A stretch of DNA of 64,000 nt from Streptomyces angustmyceticus (GCF_019933235.1 NZ_CP082945.1:5245501-5309500), one strand, 5' to 3'. Positions 1-7,693 are shown, counted from the stretch's first letter. Numbers and translations: made by a program. The notes: generated from the sequence alone by a model not told the origin.

Positions 1-536
1 TCGGCCTGAAGACCTCCGACACCGCCGAGCTGGCCTTCGTCGACGTCAAGGTCCCCGTCGAGGACCTGCTGGGCGAGGAGAACAAGGGCTTCTCCTACCT
101 GGGCCTGAACCTCGCCTCGGAGCGCTGGGGCATCGCCTTCGGCGCCTACGCGCAGGCCGCGGCGGCCGTCCGGTTCGCCAAGGAGTACGTGCAGGACCGC
201 ACGATCTTCGGCAAGACCGTCGCCTCCTTCCAGAACACCAAGTTCGAGCTGGCCGCCTGCCAGGCCGAGGTGGACGCCGCGCAGGCCGTCGCCGACCGCA
301 CCCTGGAGGCCCTGGACGCGGGCGAGCTGTCCCCGGCCGAGGCCGCGAGCGCCAAGCTGTTCTGCACCGAGGTCGCGCACCGCGTGATCGACCGGTGCCT
401 CCAGCTGCACGGCGGCTACGGCTACATGAACGAGTACCCGATCGCCCGCCTGTACGCCGACAACCGCGTCAACCGCATCTACGGCGGCACCAGCGAGGTC
501 ATGAAGTCCATCATCGCCAAGTCCATGGGCCTCTAG
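1..536 (+). CDS. Acyl-CoA dehydrogenase, C-terminal part (5' end outside window)
   Basis: Open from the window edge (frame starting at base 3) to TAG at 534-536, leaving about 177 residues of a family normally near 380. The visible part is the C-terminal half of a flavin-dependent acyl-CoA dehydrogenase: RTIFGK, the LHGGYGYMNEYP segment and the terminal IYGGTSEVMKSIIAKSMGL. The Glu of GGTSE sits where short/medium-chain members carry the catalytic base. By family it oxidises acyl-CoA to trans-2-enoyl-CoA with FAD in the cytoplasm. The thioesterase gene starts 14 bases downstream on the same strand, so both probably share a transcript for fatty acid or branched-chain acyl-CoA metabolism. Chain-length preference cannot be read from this fragment. 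Confidence 0.93.
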   Translation, partial: GLKTSDTAELAFVDVKVPVEDLLGEENKGFSYLGLNLASERWGIAFGAYAQAAAAVRFAKEYVQDRTIFGKTVASFQNTKFELAACQAEVDAAQAVADRTLEALDAGELSPAEAASAKLFCTEVAHRVIDRCLQLHGGYGYMNEYPIARLYADNRVNRIYGGTSEVMKSIIAKSMGL

Positions 537-550
537 GCCACAAGGGCACC

Positions 551-1483
551 GTGCACGTGAACGACGCACTGAGGTCCCTGCTCGATCTGCTCGCCCTGGA
601 GCGGATCGAGCAGGACATCTTCCGCGGCGAGAGCCGCGCCTCGGTCGTGCCCCGGGTCTTCGGCGGCCAGGTCGCCGCCCAGGCCCTGGTCGCGGCCGGC
701 CGCACGGTCCCCGAGGACCGGCCGCCGCACTCCCTGCACGCGTACTTCCTGCGCCCCGGCGACCCCGGCGCGCCCATCGTCTACACCGTCGACCGGATCC
801 GCGACGGCCGGTCCTTCACCACCCGCCGGGTCGTCGCCGTCCAGCACGGCCAGCCGATCTTCCACCTCTCGGCCTCCTTCCAGACCCACGAGGAGGGCCT
901 GGAGCACCAGGAGCCGATGCCGCCGGCACCGGACCCGCTGACCCTGCCCAGCCCCGCCGAGATCCTGCCGCGGCACGCCGGCCGGTACCTCACCCCGGCC
1001 GTCGCCGACCGGCTGCTGGAGGCCCGCGCCGCGATCGACCTGCGCTACGTCGACGAGCCGCCCTACGCCACCGTCGGCGAGGCGCGCGAGCCCCGCTCCC
1101 AGGTCTGGTTCCGCACCAACGGCGACCTGGACAAAACCCTCGCCGACGGCGCCGGCTGCGGCGACACCGTCACCCGCCCCCTGCTCGACATCTGCCTGGT
1201 CACCTACGTCTCCGACATGACCCTGCTGGACTCGATCCTGCTCGCGCACGGCCGCGGCGGCTGGGCGGTCGGCGACGTCGTCGGCGCCAGCCTGGACCAC
1301 GCCATGTGGTTCCACCGCCCCCTGCGCGCCGACGACTGGCTCCTCTACGACCAGGAATCCCCCACCGCCCAGTCCGGCCGCGGCCTCGGCAAGGGCCGCA
1401 TCTTCACGGCGGACGGGCGGTTGGCGGTGTCGGTGATCCAGGAGGGGGTTATCCGGGTGCCGCGGACACCGGCCGCCGGGTGA
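551..1483 (+). CDS. tesB: Acyl-CoA thioesterase II (TesB-like)
   Basis: 310 residues, the size of TesB-type double-hotdog thioesterases (about 285-300). The first hotdog carries SLHAYFLRPGD. The second carries YVSDMTLLDS, LDHAMWFHRP and VIQEGVIR, matching the regions that hold the catalytic Asp, Thr and Gln in E. coli TesB. It should hydrolyse acyl-CoA to free acid and CoA in the cytoplasm. The reading frame stays open far upstream, but that part lies inside the dehydrogenase gene in another frame. GTG at 551, or GTG at 557, is the sensible start. It lies 14 bases after the acyl-CoA dehydrogenase stop and is probably co-transcribed. The gene is convergent with the acetyltransferase gene ending at 1590. 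Confidence 0.9.
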   Translation: MHVNDALRSLLDLLALERIEQDIFRGESRASVVPRVFGGQVAAQALVAAGRTVPEDRPPHSLHAYFLRPGDPGAPIVYTVDRIRDGRSFTTRRVVAVQHGQPIFHLSASFQTHEEGLEHQEPMPPAPDPLTLPSPAEILPRHAGRYLTPAVADRLLEARAAIDLRYVDEPPYATVGEAREPRSQVWFRTNGDLDKTLADGAGCGDTVTRPLLDICLVTYVSDMTLLDSILLAHGRGGWAVGDVVGASLDHAMWFHRPLRADDWLLYDQESPTAQSGRGLGKGRIFTADGRLAVSVIQEGVIRVPRTPAAG

Positions 1484-1589
1484 GGACATGACGGGGGAGG
1501 GCCGTCCCGGGCCGTTGCTCTGCGGCGGTCCTGGGGCGCCTGCCGAGGCATGGCGCCCCGCCACCCACCCCCGCCGGCAGAGGCGGTGC

Positions 1590-2066
1590 TCATCGGGAGC
1601 TGCTGTCGGGCTTGTGGAGTTCGTACAGCGGCCAGCCGTCACGGGTGCCCCGATGGACGAACCGGTTCTTCCGCAGGACCCGGGCGGAGGCGGTGTTCTC
1701 GGGGTGATGCCGAGCCCCGACGCTCGTGATCCCCGTGGTGGTGAACGCGTGGCGCAGCATGCCGGCGACTGCCTGGGTGGCGTACCCCCGGCCCCATGAG
1801 TCCTCGCGCAGGAGGTAACTGACGGTGGCGTGCCGCTCGGTGCGGCAGCGCAGCCGCACCATCCCGAGCAGCTCGTCGTCGGCCACGATGCCGAACGCCC
1901 ATCGGCCGGGTCGCTCGGCGCGGGCACAGGCGAGAGAGTCCGCCACCAGGCCGACGGCCTCGCCGATGCTGAGTTCCCCGCGCTCGATGTACGCCAGGGA
2001 CGCCCCGCGGTAGACCCGTTGGAGAGCGGGAGCGTCGGCCAGGGAGAGTTCCCGCAGCTCGATCAC
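1590..2066 (-). CDS. GNAT family N-acetyltransferase (RimJ/RimL type)
   Basis: 158 residues. The fold is a GNAT of the RimJ/RimL/SpeG kind: start IELRELSLADAPAL, acetyl-CoA loop SWGRGYATQAVAGMLRHAF, then ARHHPENTASARVLRKNRF, the usual NxxSxxVLEK-like segment. The acceptor is unknown. The start is GTG at 2066, whose last two bases form the kinase TGA (GTGA overlap), so translation is coupled to the upstream kinase gene. It is the last gene of the leftward operon beginning at 4489. An alternative is a stand-alone metabolite-detoxifying acetyltransferase, but tight coupling to the kinase suggests a shared task. Confidence 0.85.
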   Translation of the reverse strand: MIELRELSLADAPALQRVYRGASLAYIERGELSIGEAVGLVADSLACARAERPGRWAFGIVADDELLGMVRLRCRTERHATVSYLLREDSWGRGYATQAVAGMLRHAFTTTGITSVGARHHPENTASARVLRKNRFVHRGTRDGWPLYELHKPDSSSR

Positions 2067-2941
2067 GTGATCACCCTTGTCAGGGCGTCGGCCAGTTCGG
2101 CGGCTGTCGGCCGGTCGTCCGCCCTGCCCAGGAGGACCGGCCGCAGGATGTCCTGGAACGCCGGCCAGGGGGCCGCGGTGTCGAGGGGGATGCGGCCCGC
2201 GGCGATACGGGCGCGGAGTTCCTCCGGGGTCAGCGGGACGGGGTCGATCCCCGCCGCGGCGTAGTCCAGTGGCCAGCGGCCGGTGACGCAGGTCCACAGG
2301 GAGCCGGCGAGGGCGTACACATCGGTGGCGGTACCGGGAGTGACCGGCCGGGTGCCGAGGTTGATGGACGCGGCCAGCTCCGGCGCCACGAGATGGGTGA
2401 GGCCCCCGCGGAATCCGTCGGCCGGTTCCGCGCCGTGGCACCAGGACCAGGAGCAGTCGATCAGCCGTACGCCGTGATCGGTGTGGATCCCGTGGGAGGG
2501 CTGGAGGTCGGAGTGGACCCACCCGGAGGCGTGGAGGTCCGCCACGGCCCGGCACAGGTCCACCGAGGCTGACAGGGCATCGGCCCGCCCGTCCTGGCCG
2601 GACCGTACGGGCGCGCACGCATGCCAGGTCGAAGGCCCCCTGAACCAGCGGGTCACCAACCAGGCCACGCCGTCGTCCTCGTCCTCGCCGGAGTCCACCA
2701 GGTAGTCGGGCCAGCCGATTGCCCCGAGGACCGCTGCCTCCCGCCGGGTGACCGCCGCCCCCTTGCCGCTGCCGGCCTTGATCGCCACTGCGCCATCCGG
2801 TCCGGCCGCCTTCCACACCGCCGCTCCACGCCGGTGGGAGATCTCCGTCAGCTCGACCGGAATGCCGCAGGCCGATTCGGCGGTGGCGACGGCGGCTGCG
2901 GGGAGAGGAGGGAACTCGCCCATGTCTTCACTGCCTTCCAC
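2063..2941 (-). CDS. Atypical protein-kinase-fold protein
   Basis: 292 residues, kinase domain only, no membrane segment. Visible elements are VAIK (Lys55), HSDLQP with Asp145, DCS at 162-164 in the DFG position, APE at 186-188 and DVYAL at 207. The catalytic loop is unusual: the Lys and Asn of the normal HRDxKxxN are Gln147 and His150. It could be a divergent kinase, a small-molecule phosphotransferase or a weak or pseudo-kinase. The N-terminus overlaps the upstream gene by 94 bases; ATG at 2923 would reduce this to 76. Its stop overlaps the GTG of the acetyltransferase gene. The substrate is unknown, though its operon partners are the obvious candidates. Confidence 0.75.
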   Translation of the reverse strand: MEGSEDMGEFPPLPAAAVATAESACGIPVELTEISHRRGAAVWKAAGPDGAVAIKAGSGKGAAVTRREAAVLGAIGWPDYLVDSGEDEDDGVAWLVTRWFRGPSTWHACAPVRSGQDGRADALSASVDLCRAVADLHASGWVHSDLQPSHGIHTDHGVRLIDCSWSWCHGAEPADGFRGGLTHLVAPELAASINLGTRPVTPGTATDVYALAGSLWTCVTGRWPLDYAAAGIDPVPLTPEELRARIAAGRIPLDTAAPWPAFQDILRPVLLGRADDRPTAAELADALTRVIT

Positions 2942-3534
2942 TCGTACGGAAGCCCCTGGAACACCTCGCGTCCGTCGTCCACGGCTGTGGAGAGCGACCG
3001 GGCGAGGTCTGGGGTATCTGCCAGGAACCGGGGGTCTACGGGCCGGACGGCGCAGCGCACGGTGAGGAACGAGAAGGGCGGTGGGGGAATGCGACGTCCC
3101 TGCCGGTCGGTTCCTTCCTCACCCGTCCAGAACTTGCCGAACATCAGCCCCACCGGTCCGTAGAGGTGCTTCAGCGCCCAGTGCGGCCACGCCATCAGCT
3201 CACGATGGTCTGCGGCGGCGCCTCCCAGAAGCACGATGTTCTCGCACGCGAGCCGCCCGTGCCGCCGACTCGTCAACGGCCTTATCCACTCAGCGGCCCG
3301 TACGCCCGCGTGGAACAGCTCGGCCTCGGCGGATTCGGCGGCTCCGACGATCTCGTACACCGTCCACCCCGTCAGGCCATGTGCCGCCGACGGCATGAGA
3401 AAAGGGCAGTGGGACGCCACCGCGCGAATGTAGTCGTTGACGCGCACCGCCTGTGGTGCGCTGGTGCGGCTCTCGACGAGGCGGAGCGCCCCGGCACCGG
3501 GCCGGGGCGCGCCACCCATGCGCGTGGTGATCAC
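2848..3534 (-). CDS. Conserved hypothetical protein, function unknown
   Basis: 228 residues, family not recognised with certainty. The central part has conserved-looking segments: DYIRAVASHCPFLMPSAAHG, GWTVYEIVGA, a His-rich AWPHWALKHLYGPVGLMFG, and a Pro-rich PPPPFSFLTVR. There is no signal peptide or transmembrane helix. GTG at 3534 is chosen because it overlaps the stop of the 137-residue gene (GTGA), the same arrangement as at other junctions of this operon; ATG at 3519 is the alternative. Its 3' end runs 94 bases into the kinase gene. Cys and His residues near the start could bind a metal or be catalytic, but no reaction can be assigned. Confidence 0.7.
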   Translation of the reverse strand: MITTRMGGAPRPGAGALRLVESRTSAPQAVRVNDYIRAVASHCPFLMPSAAHGLTGWTVYEIVGAAESAEAELFHAGVRAAEWIRPLTSRRHGRLACENIVLLGGAAADHRELMAWPHWALKHLYGPVGLMFGKFWTGEEGTDRQGRRIPPPPFSFLTVRCAVRPVDPRFLADTPDLARSLSTAVDDGREVFQGLPYEWKAVKTWASSLLSPQPPSPPPNRPAAFRSS

Positions 3535-3944
3535 CGGGTGGTGACCTTCTTCCGCTTCGGAGCGGTTTCGGGGTCTCCCGGTGCGGGCGAGCAGTTCCAC
3601 TCGGCCCACACCTCGCCGGTCGCCCGGTAGCGGCCCATGGCCTCCCGGTCGACCGTGCCGTCTGCGTCCGTGAACCAGGTGTCGGGCAACGGCCCGAACA
3701 TGTCCTCGTAGGTGGGGATCCAGGAAATCCGGCCCCTCCCGTAGTTGCCCTCGTGCCGGACGACCTGCCCGGCGTGCTGACTGCTGAACGCGGCGTATTC
3801 GGGAGTGCCGAGCAGCCGGTGCCATTCGGCGTCGACCGCTCCGGAGAACATCTCCAAAGCGGTCTGGCCTGCTTCGGCCTCCCGGGCGCTGACCTCGAAG
3901 AACTTTCCCAGCTCTAGCCGCTCCGGGGTCTGTGTGGAACTCAT
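3531..3944 (-). CDS. Hypothetical protein, 137 residues
   Basis: A small soluble protein not assignable to a family. It starts with ATG preceded by GAGGAGCACCTC-like sequence, giving a strong ribosome-binding site. The body contains EYAAFSSQHAGQVVRHEGNY and a tryptophan-rich stretch with DTWFTDADG and VWAEWNC. The end is strongly basic (APKRKKVTTR). There is no signal peptide or membrane segment. The stop overlaps the GTG of the next gene, so the two are translationally coupled and probably work together. A single cysteine near the C-terminus followed by a Pro-rich basic tail is notable, but no precursor-peptide claim is made. Confidence 0.7.
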   Translation of the reverse strand: MSSTQTPERLELGKFFEVSAREAEAGQTALEMFSGAVDAEWHRLLGTPEYAAFSSQHAGQVVRHEGNYGRGRISWIPTYEDMFGPLPDTWFTDADGTVDREAMGRYRATGEVWAEWNCSPAPGDPETAPKRKKVTTR

Positions 3945-4100
3945 GAGGTGCTCCTCTCGGTGGGACGGTGGTGCGGTGTGGTGCAGCCCCTGTGCGGGCC
4001 GGGCCGCTCCCGTTGGGCGGGAGCGCTCGCCTGCGGCAGGGGAGTAGGGGGGGCGGTCGGCAAGTCGGCGCCGACGGGCGGACCTTGGAGATCCCCGGCC

Positions 4101-4298
4101 TCAGCGGAAGTCGCCGGCCGCGATCCGCTCGGCCCGGGTCCGCCGGACCGCCAACGTGGCCGGGTCGCGCACCGGCCACTCCTTGATCCCTGGATTCCGC
4201 AGGTAGGGGATGCCCTTGCGGATGTCGGTCACGATGGCCAGTCGCCCCGGGGCGTACTCGACCTCGTCGCCGACCTCCGGCAGTTTCCGGGGGCTCAT
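4101..4298 (-). CDS. Small hypothetical protein, 65 residues
   Basis: The frame is open further upstream, but ATG at 4298 overlaps the TGA of the preceding small gene (ATGA) and gives a compact protein beginning MSPRKLPEVGDEVEYAPGR. It is charged, without cysteines or membrane segments, and looks like a small beta-rich (SH3-like) domain: GDEVEYAPGRLAIVTDI. Function is unknown. It is separated from the next operon gene (start 3944) by about 156 bases, in which no gene is seen. Confidence 0.65.
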   Translation of the reverse strand: MSPRKLPEVGDEVEYAPGRLAIVTDIRKGIPYLRNPGIKEWPVRDPATLAVRRTRAERIAAGDFR

Positions 4299-4489
4299 GG
4301 CGCGGCCTCCGATCCCCTCGGGACACCGAGCAGGACGGTGCAGGGGCGGCATGTGTGCCGGCCGTCCGGACCGGCGACCTTCTCCCGCGCCAGGCTGTAG
4401 GTGAGGTGGCAGCACGGACATGCCTGGCCCGTGATCTCGTGGACCGTCCAGGTCCGGAGAGCGGGGACGGCGTCCCATCCCGTGGTCAT
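4295..4489 (-). CDS. Small zinc-ribbon-like protein, 64 residues
   Basis: 64 residues with four to five cysteines arranged as CPCC near residue 24 and CRPC near residue 47, a spacing expected of a small zinc ribbon. The start is ATG at 4489 with GGAGCGTC upstream. It is the first gene of the leftward operon ending at 1590, and its stop overlaps the start of the 65-residue gene. Such tiny Cys-rich proteins often accompany XRE regulators in Streptomyces, but no function is known. The divergent XRE gene starts 344 bases away. Confidence 0.65.
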   Translation of the reverse strand: MTTGWDAVPALRTWTVHEITGQACPCCHLTYSLAREKVAGPDGRHTCRPCTVLLGVPRGSEAAP

Positions 4490-4833
4490 GACGCTCCTTC
4501 GAGGCCGGGGCGGGCTGCCTGTTCGCCGGAGTCTCCGCCTAAGGGGCCGCGATGCCGTCGAGGGAACGCGTGGGCTTCGAGCGGCAGGCGTTTTGTCTCG
4601 GTCGATTCGGAAGGTGCCGATCGGAGGCGCCGGGCGGTACCGGCAGGGGCACGGCGGGCGGTCGATGCAGTCGGCATCCTGGTCAGTCCTCCAGTTCGTT
4701 GCTCATGCCCAGCTAACGCGGTGCAGGGGCAAGGCGATTAGGGAGATCGGACGGCCTCTTCTCCACACTCCCTAGGGCGATTTGGCCGTCCCTTTGGCTG
4801 ACGACGCGGTGAGAGCGGGACTACCTTCCGTAC
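4490..4833. other. Divergent intergenic region with interleaved inverted repeats
   Basis: 344 bases between the leftward operon and the XRE gene, with no convincing coding sequence. Two interleaved inverted repeats are visible: TAGGGAG at 4739-4745 with CTCCCTA at 4768-4774, and GGACGGCC at 4749-4756 with GGCCGTCC at 484-91 of the same block (4784-4791). They lie 40-95 bases upstream of the XRE start and could be operator sites for it. The XRE promoter is listed separately. Confidence 0.5.
4798..4827 (+). promoter_or_regulatory. Candidate promoter of the XRE gene (leaderless)
   Basis: CTGACG at 4798-4803 resembles a -35 box, followed after 18 bases by TACCTT at 4822-4827 as -10. The ATG at 4834 is only 6 bases beyond the -10 and has no Shine-Dalgarno sequence, so the transcript probably begins at or next to the start codon. 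Confidence 0.45.
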
Positions 4834-6117
4834 ATGGCCACCTTGCGGAATGCGACGCTCGAAGCGTGGATGAAGGAGCACGGTCACAGCTCTAATTCGC
4901 TTGCCGAAGCGGTGAATTCGGCAGTCGGTGATCTCACCGGGAGAGTCGGAGGACTGGACGGTTCGTCGGTCCGGGACTGGAAAGCGGGCCGGGTGCGGTG
5001 GCCGAAATCGGCGACGCGGGTCGCGTTGGAGAAAGTCACCGGGCTGCCCGCCACCGCCTTAGGGTTCGTACCGCGGGGCCGGGCCCTGTCGTCCGACGTC
5101 GCAGCATTGCAGGAGGACCCAGTGGAACGCCGTCGCTTCCTCGCCTCCGGGTCGGCCTTGGCCGCAGTTACGGCCGCTCCGGCAGCCGGCTCCGGCCGCC
5201 GGATCGGGACAAGCGATGTGGTCCGGCTCCAACGCCGATTCACCGAGATCATCGCGAGCGATCACCGCCACGGTGGCCGGCTCGGTATCGAGCAGAAGGC
5301 CGCGGCCCTCGCCGACGAAGCCCTGGCCCTGCAGAATTCCGGGAGTGCCAGTCAGCGAGTGCGTGCCCGCGTGTACGCATGCGCGGCGGCATTCCGGTCC
5401 TCGGCGATGTGGGCCTCCATCGACGGGCGGCGTTACGACGACGCGATGGTCCATATGCGGGAAGCGCAGGCGCTCGCCGAATTAGCGGCCGACCCGGCCA
5501 TCAAATTCCGCATCTGGTCACATGCCGGGACGCTGTACCGGCACCTGGGGCGGCCGGGTGAAGCAATGGCGGCGAATGACGTTGCCCGAAGCCTCTGCAT
5601 CACGCGCCGGGATCCTCTGTTCGCATCCCTCGGTCTTGCCAGGCAGGCAGCCATTCACGGCGTCGCCGGAAACCTCACTGCTGCCCGGCGTGGCTTCTCC
5701 CAGGCCCAGGACGCGATGGACCGTGCCGATCCGGGAGCCGACCGCCCCGTGTGGATGACCTCGTTCTACGACCAGGCGGAGTTGGATTCCCTCGCGCTCA
5801 CCGGATATCTCGCACTCGGTGACCATGAGACGGCCGAAGCGCACGCCCACCGGTGCCTGGCGGCGCTCCGGCCCCACATGCAACGGTCGAAGGCCATCGC
5901 CACTACTCGGCTGGCGTGTGCTCAACTCGGCCAGGGGGATGTGGGGCCTGCCGTCGCCACCGCGATGGCGGTGCCCGCCGATGCTGCCGTACATCACCCG
6001 CGGGTCGCCCGAATGCTCCGCAACTTCCACATCAAGGTCCATGCGATGGCACCGAACAGCCCGACCACCCGCATGTGGAATGAGTACGCACACACCACCT
6101 GGAAGGAATCGGTATGA
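4834..6117 (+). CDS. XRE-type regulator with TPR-like C-terminus; two TTA codons
   Basis: 427 residues. Residues about 5-80 form a helix-turn-helix segment (SVRDWKAGRVRWPKSA). Residues about 98-118 read VERRRFLASGSALAAVTAA, a twin-arginine-like motif within the protein. The rest is alpha-helical, Ala-rich and TPR-like (REAQALAELAA, FRIWSHAGTLYRHLGRPGEAMAAN). TTA codons stand at residue 76 (5059-5061) and residue 217 (5482-5484), so translation should depend on the bldA leucine tRNA and be late in development. Its stop overlaps the GNAT start (ATGA at 6114-6117). It probably controls the divergent operon at 1590-4489. Codon use is less GC-biased than in neighbouring core genes, suggesting horizontal acquisition. 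Confidence 0.85.
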   Translation: MATLRNATLEAWMKEHGHSSNSLAEAVNSAVGDLTGRVGGLDGSSVRDWKAGRVRWPKSATRVALEKVTGLPATALGFVPRGRALSSDVAALQEDPVERRRFLASGSALAAVTAAPAAGSGRRIGTSDVVRLQRRFTEIIASDHRHGGRLGIEQKAAALADEALALQNSGSASQRVRARVYACAAAFRSSAMWASIDGRRYDDAMVHMREAQALAELAADPAIKFRIWSHAGTLYRHLGRPGEAMAANDVARSLCITRRDPLFASLGLARQAAIHGVAGNLTAARRGFSQAQDAMDRADPGADRPVWMTSFYDQAELDSLALTGYLALGDHETAEAHAHRCLAALRPHMQRSKAIATTRLACAQLGQGDVGPAVATAMAVPADAAVHHPRVARMLRNFHIKVHAMAPNSPTTRMWNEYAHTTWKESV

Positions 6118-6647
6118 CGCCCAGCATCGATCTGCGCACGTTCCACTCGCTCCCACCGGCCCGGCAACATCTCCTGGACGTGTACGCCGATGTCCGCGCA
6201 GACCTCTTGCACCTTCCGAACTATGCGGTCACCGCCTTCGCCGAGCGCCTCGACCGTCATTTCAAGGAGCCAGGGTGGGTGGCGGTCCTTGCCTATGAGC
6301 AGGACGAGCCCATCGGCTATGCGTACGCCAATACTGTTGATTCCGAGGACCGTTGGTGGAAGCGCGTCACACCCGCTCCACCGACCGAATACACCGACCG
6401 GCATGTCGTGGCCCTCAAGGAAATCGGCGTGCGCATTCCCTGGCGCGGTACCGGCATTGCCCGGAAAATCCACGACACCCTCCTGGCCGACCGCGGCGAG
6501 CCGTACGTCACGCTCATGGTCAACCCGCTCGCCGGAGACGGAAAGGTGCACCGCCTCTACGAATCCTGGGGATACGAAGACCTCGGCCGGAGCCAGCCCT
6601 CGCCCGCCTCTCCGGTCCTGACGGCGATGATCAGGGCCGTTCGCTGA
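6114..6647 (+). CDS. GNAT family N-acetyltransferase
   Basis: 177 residues. The GNAT core is visible: beta-strand VAVLAYEQDEPIGYAYANT, the acetyl-CoA loop region VALKEIGVRIPWRGTGIARKIHDTLL (R/Q-x-x-G-x-G/A as WRGTGIA), and LMVNPLAGDGKVHRLYESWGYEDLG near the end. The acceptor is unknown. ATG at 6114 overlaps the regulator stop (ATGA), so it is translationally coupled to the XRE/TPR regulator and shares its TTA-dependent expression. It is convergent with the gene ending at 6693. Confidence 0.85.
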   Translation: MTPSIDLRTFHSLPPARQHLLDVYADVRADLLHLPNYAVTAFAERLDRHFKEPGWVAVLAYEQDEPIGYAYANTVDSEDRWWKRVTPAPPTEYTDRHVVALKEIGVRIPWRGTGIARKIHDTLLADRGEPYVTLMVNPLAGDGKVHRLYESWGYEDLGRSQPSPASPVLTAMIRAVR

Positions 6648-6692
6648 GTCCTGGGCTGTCGGGGCTGGCATCGCCTCTCGCGGTGACGTTCC

Positions 6693-7499
6693 TCAGCGCA
6701 ACCCCGCCGCATCCAGCAGATAAGCCGTCAGGGGGTCGTAGTGGCGGGGGCTCAGGACGTGGTCGTCGAGGGGGATGGTGACCTGGAGGGTGCCTTCGGA
6801 CTCGGCGAGGAAGAGGGCCGGGTCGTTGCAGTCGGCGAAGCCCACGGCGTCGATGCCGCGCTGGCCGGCGCAGCCCGCCCAGCCGTGGTCGGCCATCACC
6901 AGGTCCGGCAGCGGGCGGCTCTCCCGCTCCAGGCCGTCGAGGACCGCGGCCATCGGCTCGGGGGAGTGGGTGTGCCACAGCGTCGCGCCGCGCTCCAGCA
7001 TCGCCACGTCGCCGAACTGGAAGACCATGCCGTCGTCCGCGCGCAGCCCGTCCGGGATGACGACGATCTCGCAGCCCGCCGCGCGCAGCGCCTCGGCCGT
7101 CGCCCGGTGCACGTCGAGCAGCCCGCCCGGGTGGCCGGTCGCGAACAGCACCCGCTGCCCGTCGGCGGCCGCCTTGCGCAGTACCGCGGCCGCCCGGTCC
7201 AGCGCCCCCACCGTCAGCTCGGGGTCGATGGTGTCCTGCCCCTGCCGGTGGTGCGGGTCGTCGTTCACGCCGCAGCGCTCCGCCATCACGGCCAGCACGT
7301 CCTGCTCGTCCGTCCAGCGCTCGCCGAACTCCAGGCCGAACCAGTAGTGGCGCTCGCCGTTGGCGAGTCTGCGGTAGTGGGAGAGGTTGTTCTCGCGGGG
7401 AGTGGCGACCTCACCGGCGATCCGGGTCCGTACGAGGTGGTCGACGAGTTCGGCGCGGGAAGGGGCGGCGGCTGCGGAGGCTATCGGCATAGCGCCCAT
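6693..7499 (-). CDS. Conserved actinobacterial protein, usually annotated as phosphatase
   Basis: 268 residues with ATG at 7499 (or ATG at 7490). No signal peptide. Recognisable parts are RENNLSHYRRLANGERHYWFG, GQRVLFATGHPGGLLDVHR, VVIPDGL and DLVMADHGWAGCAGQRG. I recall this family as annotated 'phosphatase' in Streptomyces and lying next to the agmatinase gene, but I see no standard HAD or PHP signature. The reaction is therefore tentative. It is divergent from the agmatinase-type gene (240-base gap), which suggests related regulation. The alternative is a NAD/nucleotide-dependent enzyme of another fold. Confidence 0.65.
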   Translation of the reverse strand: MGAMPIASAAAAPSRAELVDHLVRTRIAGEVATPRENNLSHYRRLANGERHYWFGLEFGERWTDEQDVLAVMAERCGVNDDPHHRQGQDTIDPELTVGALDRAAAVLRKAAADGQRVLFATGHPGGLLDVHRATAEALRAAGCEIVVIPDGLRADDGMVFQFGDVAMLERGATLWHTHSPEPMAAVLDGLERESRPLPDLVMADHGWAGCAGQRGIDAVGFADCNDPALFLAESEGTLQVTIPLDDHVLSPRHYDPLTAYLLDAAGLR

Positions 7500-7693
7500 T
7501 GTGCCCGTACGCCTCTTGCGGGGCGGTGGAGTCCCGCAGCCCGGACACCGGGGTGCGGATGCCGGAGCGGGGGCACCGCGTTGCGGACGGTGGGGTGGGG
7601 AGGGAAAGCCCTGGTGTCGGGGGGCCGCTCCGGCCTCTCCCGCCTCCGGGCGGGGCGCTGGCCGAATTGTCGAACGGGGCGGGCGGCGTCTCC

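Noticed and set aside
4355..4775. Overlapping short plus-strand frames upstream of the XRE gene
   Set aside because: They lie antisense to the two small genes or in the promoter region, and have Arg/Pro-rich products without start signals.
5125..5190. Calling the XRE/TPR protein a secreted Tat substrate
   Set aside because: The twin-arginine motif is about 100 residues from the N-terminus, behind a DNA-binding domain. It is reported as an oddity, not as a signal peptide.
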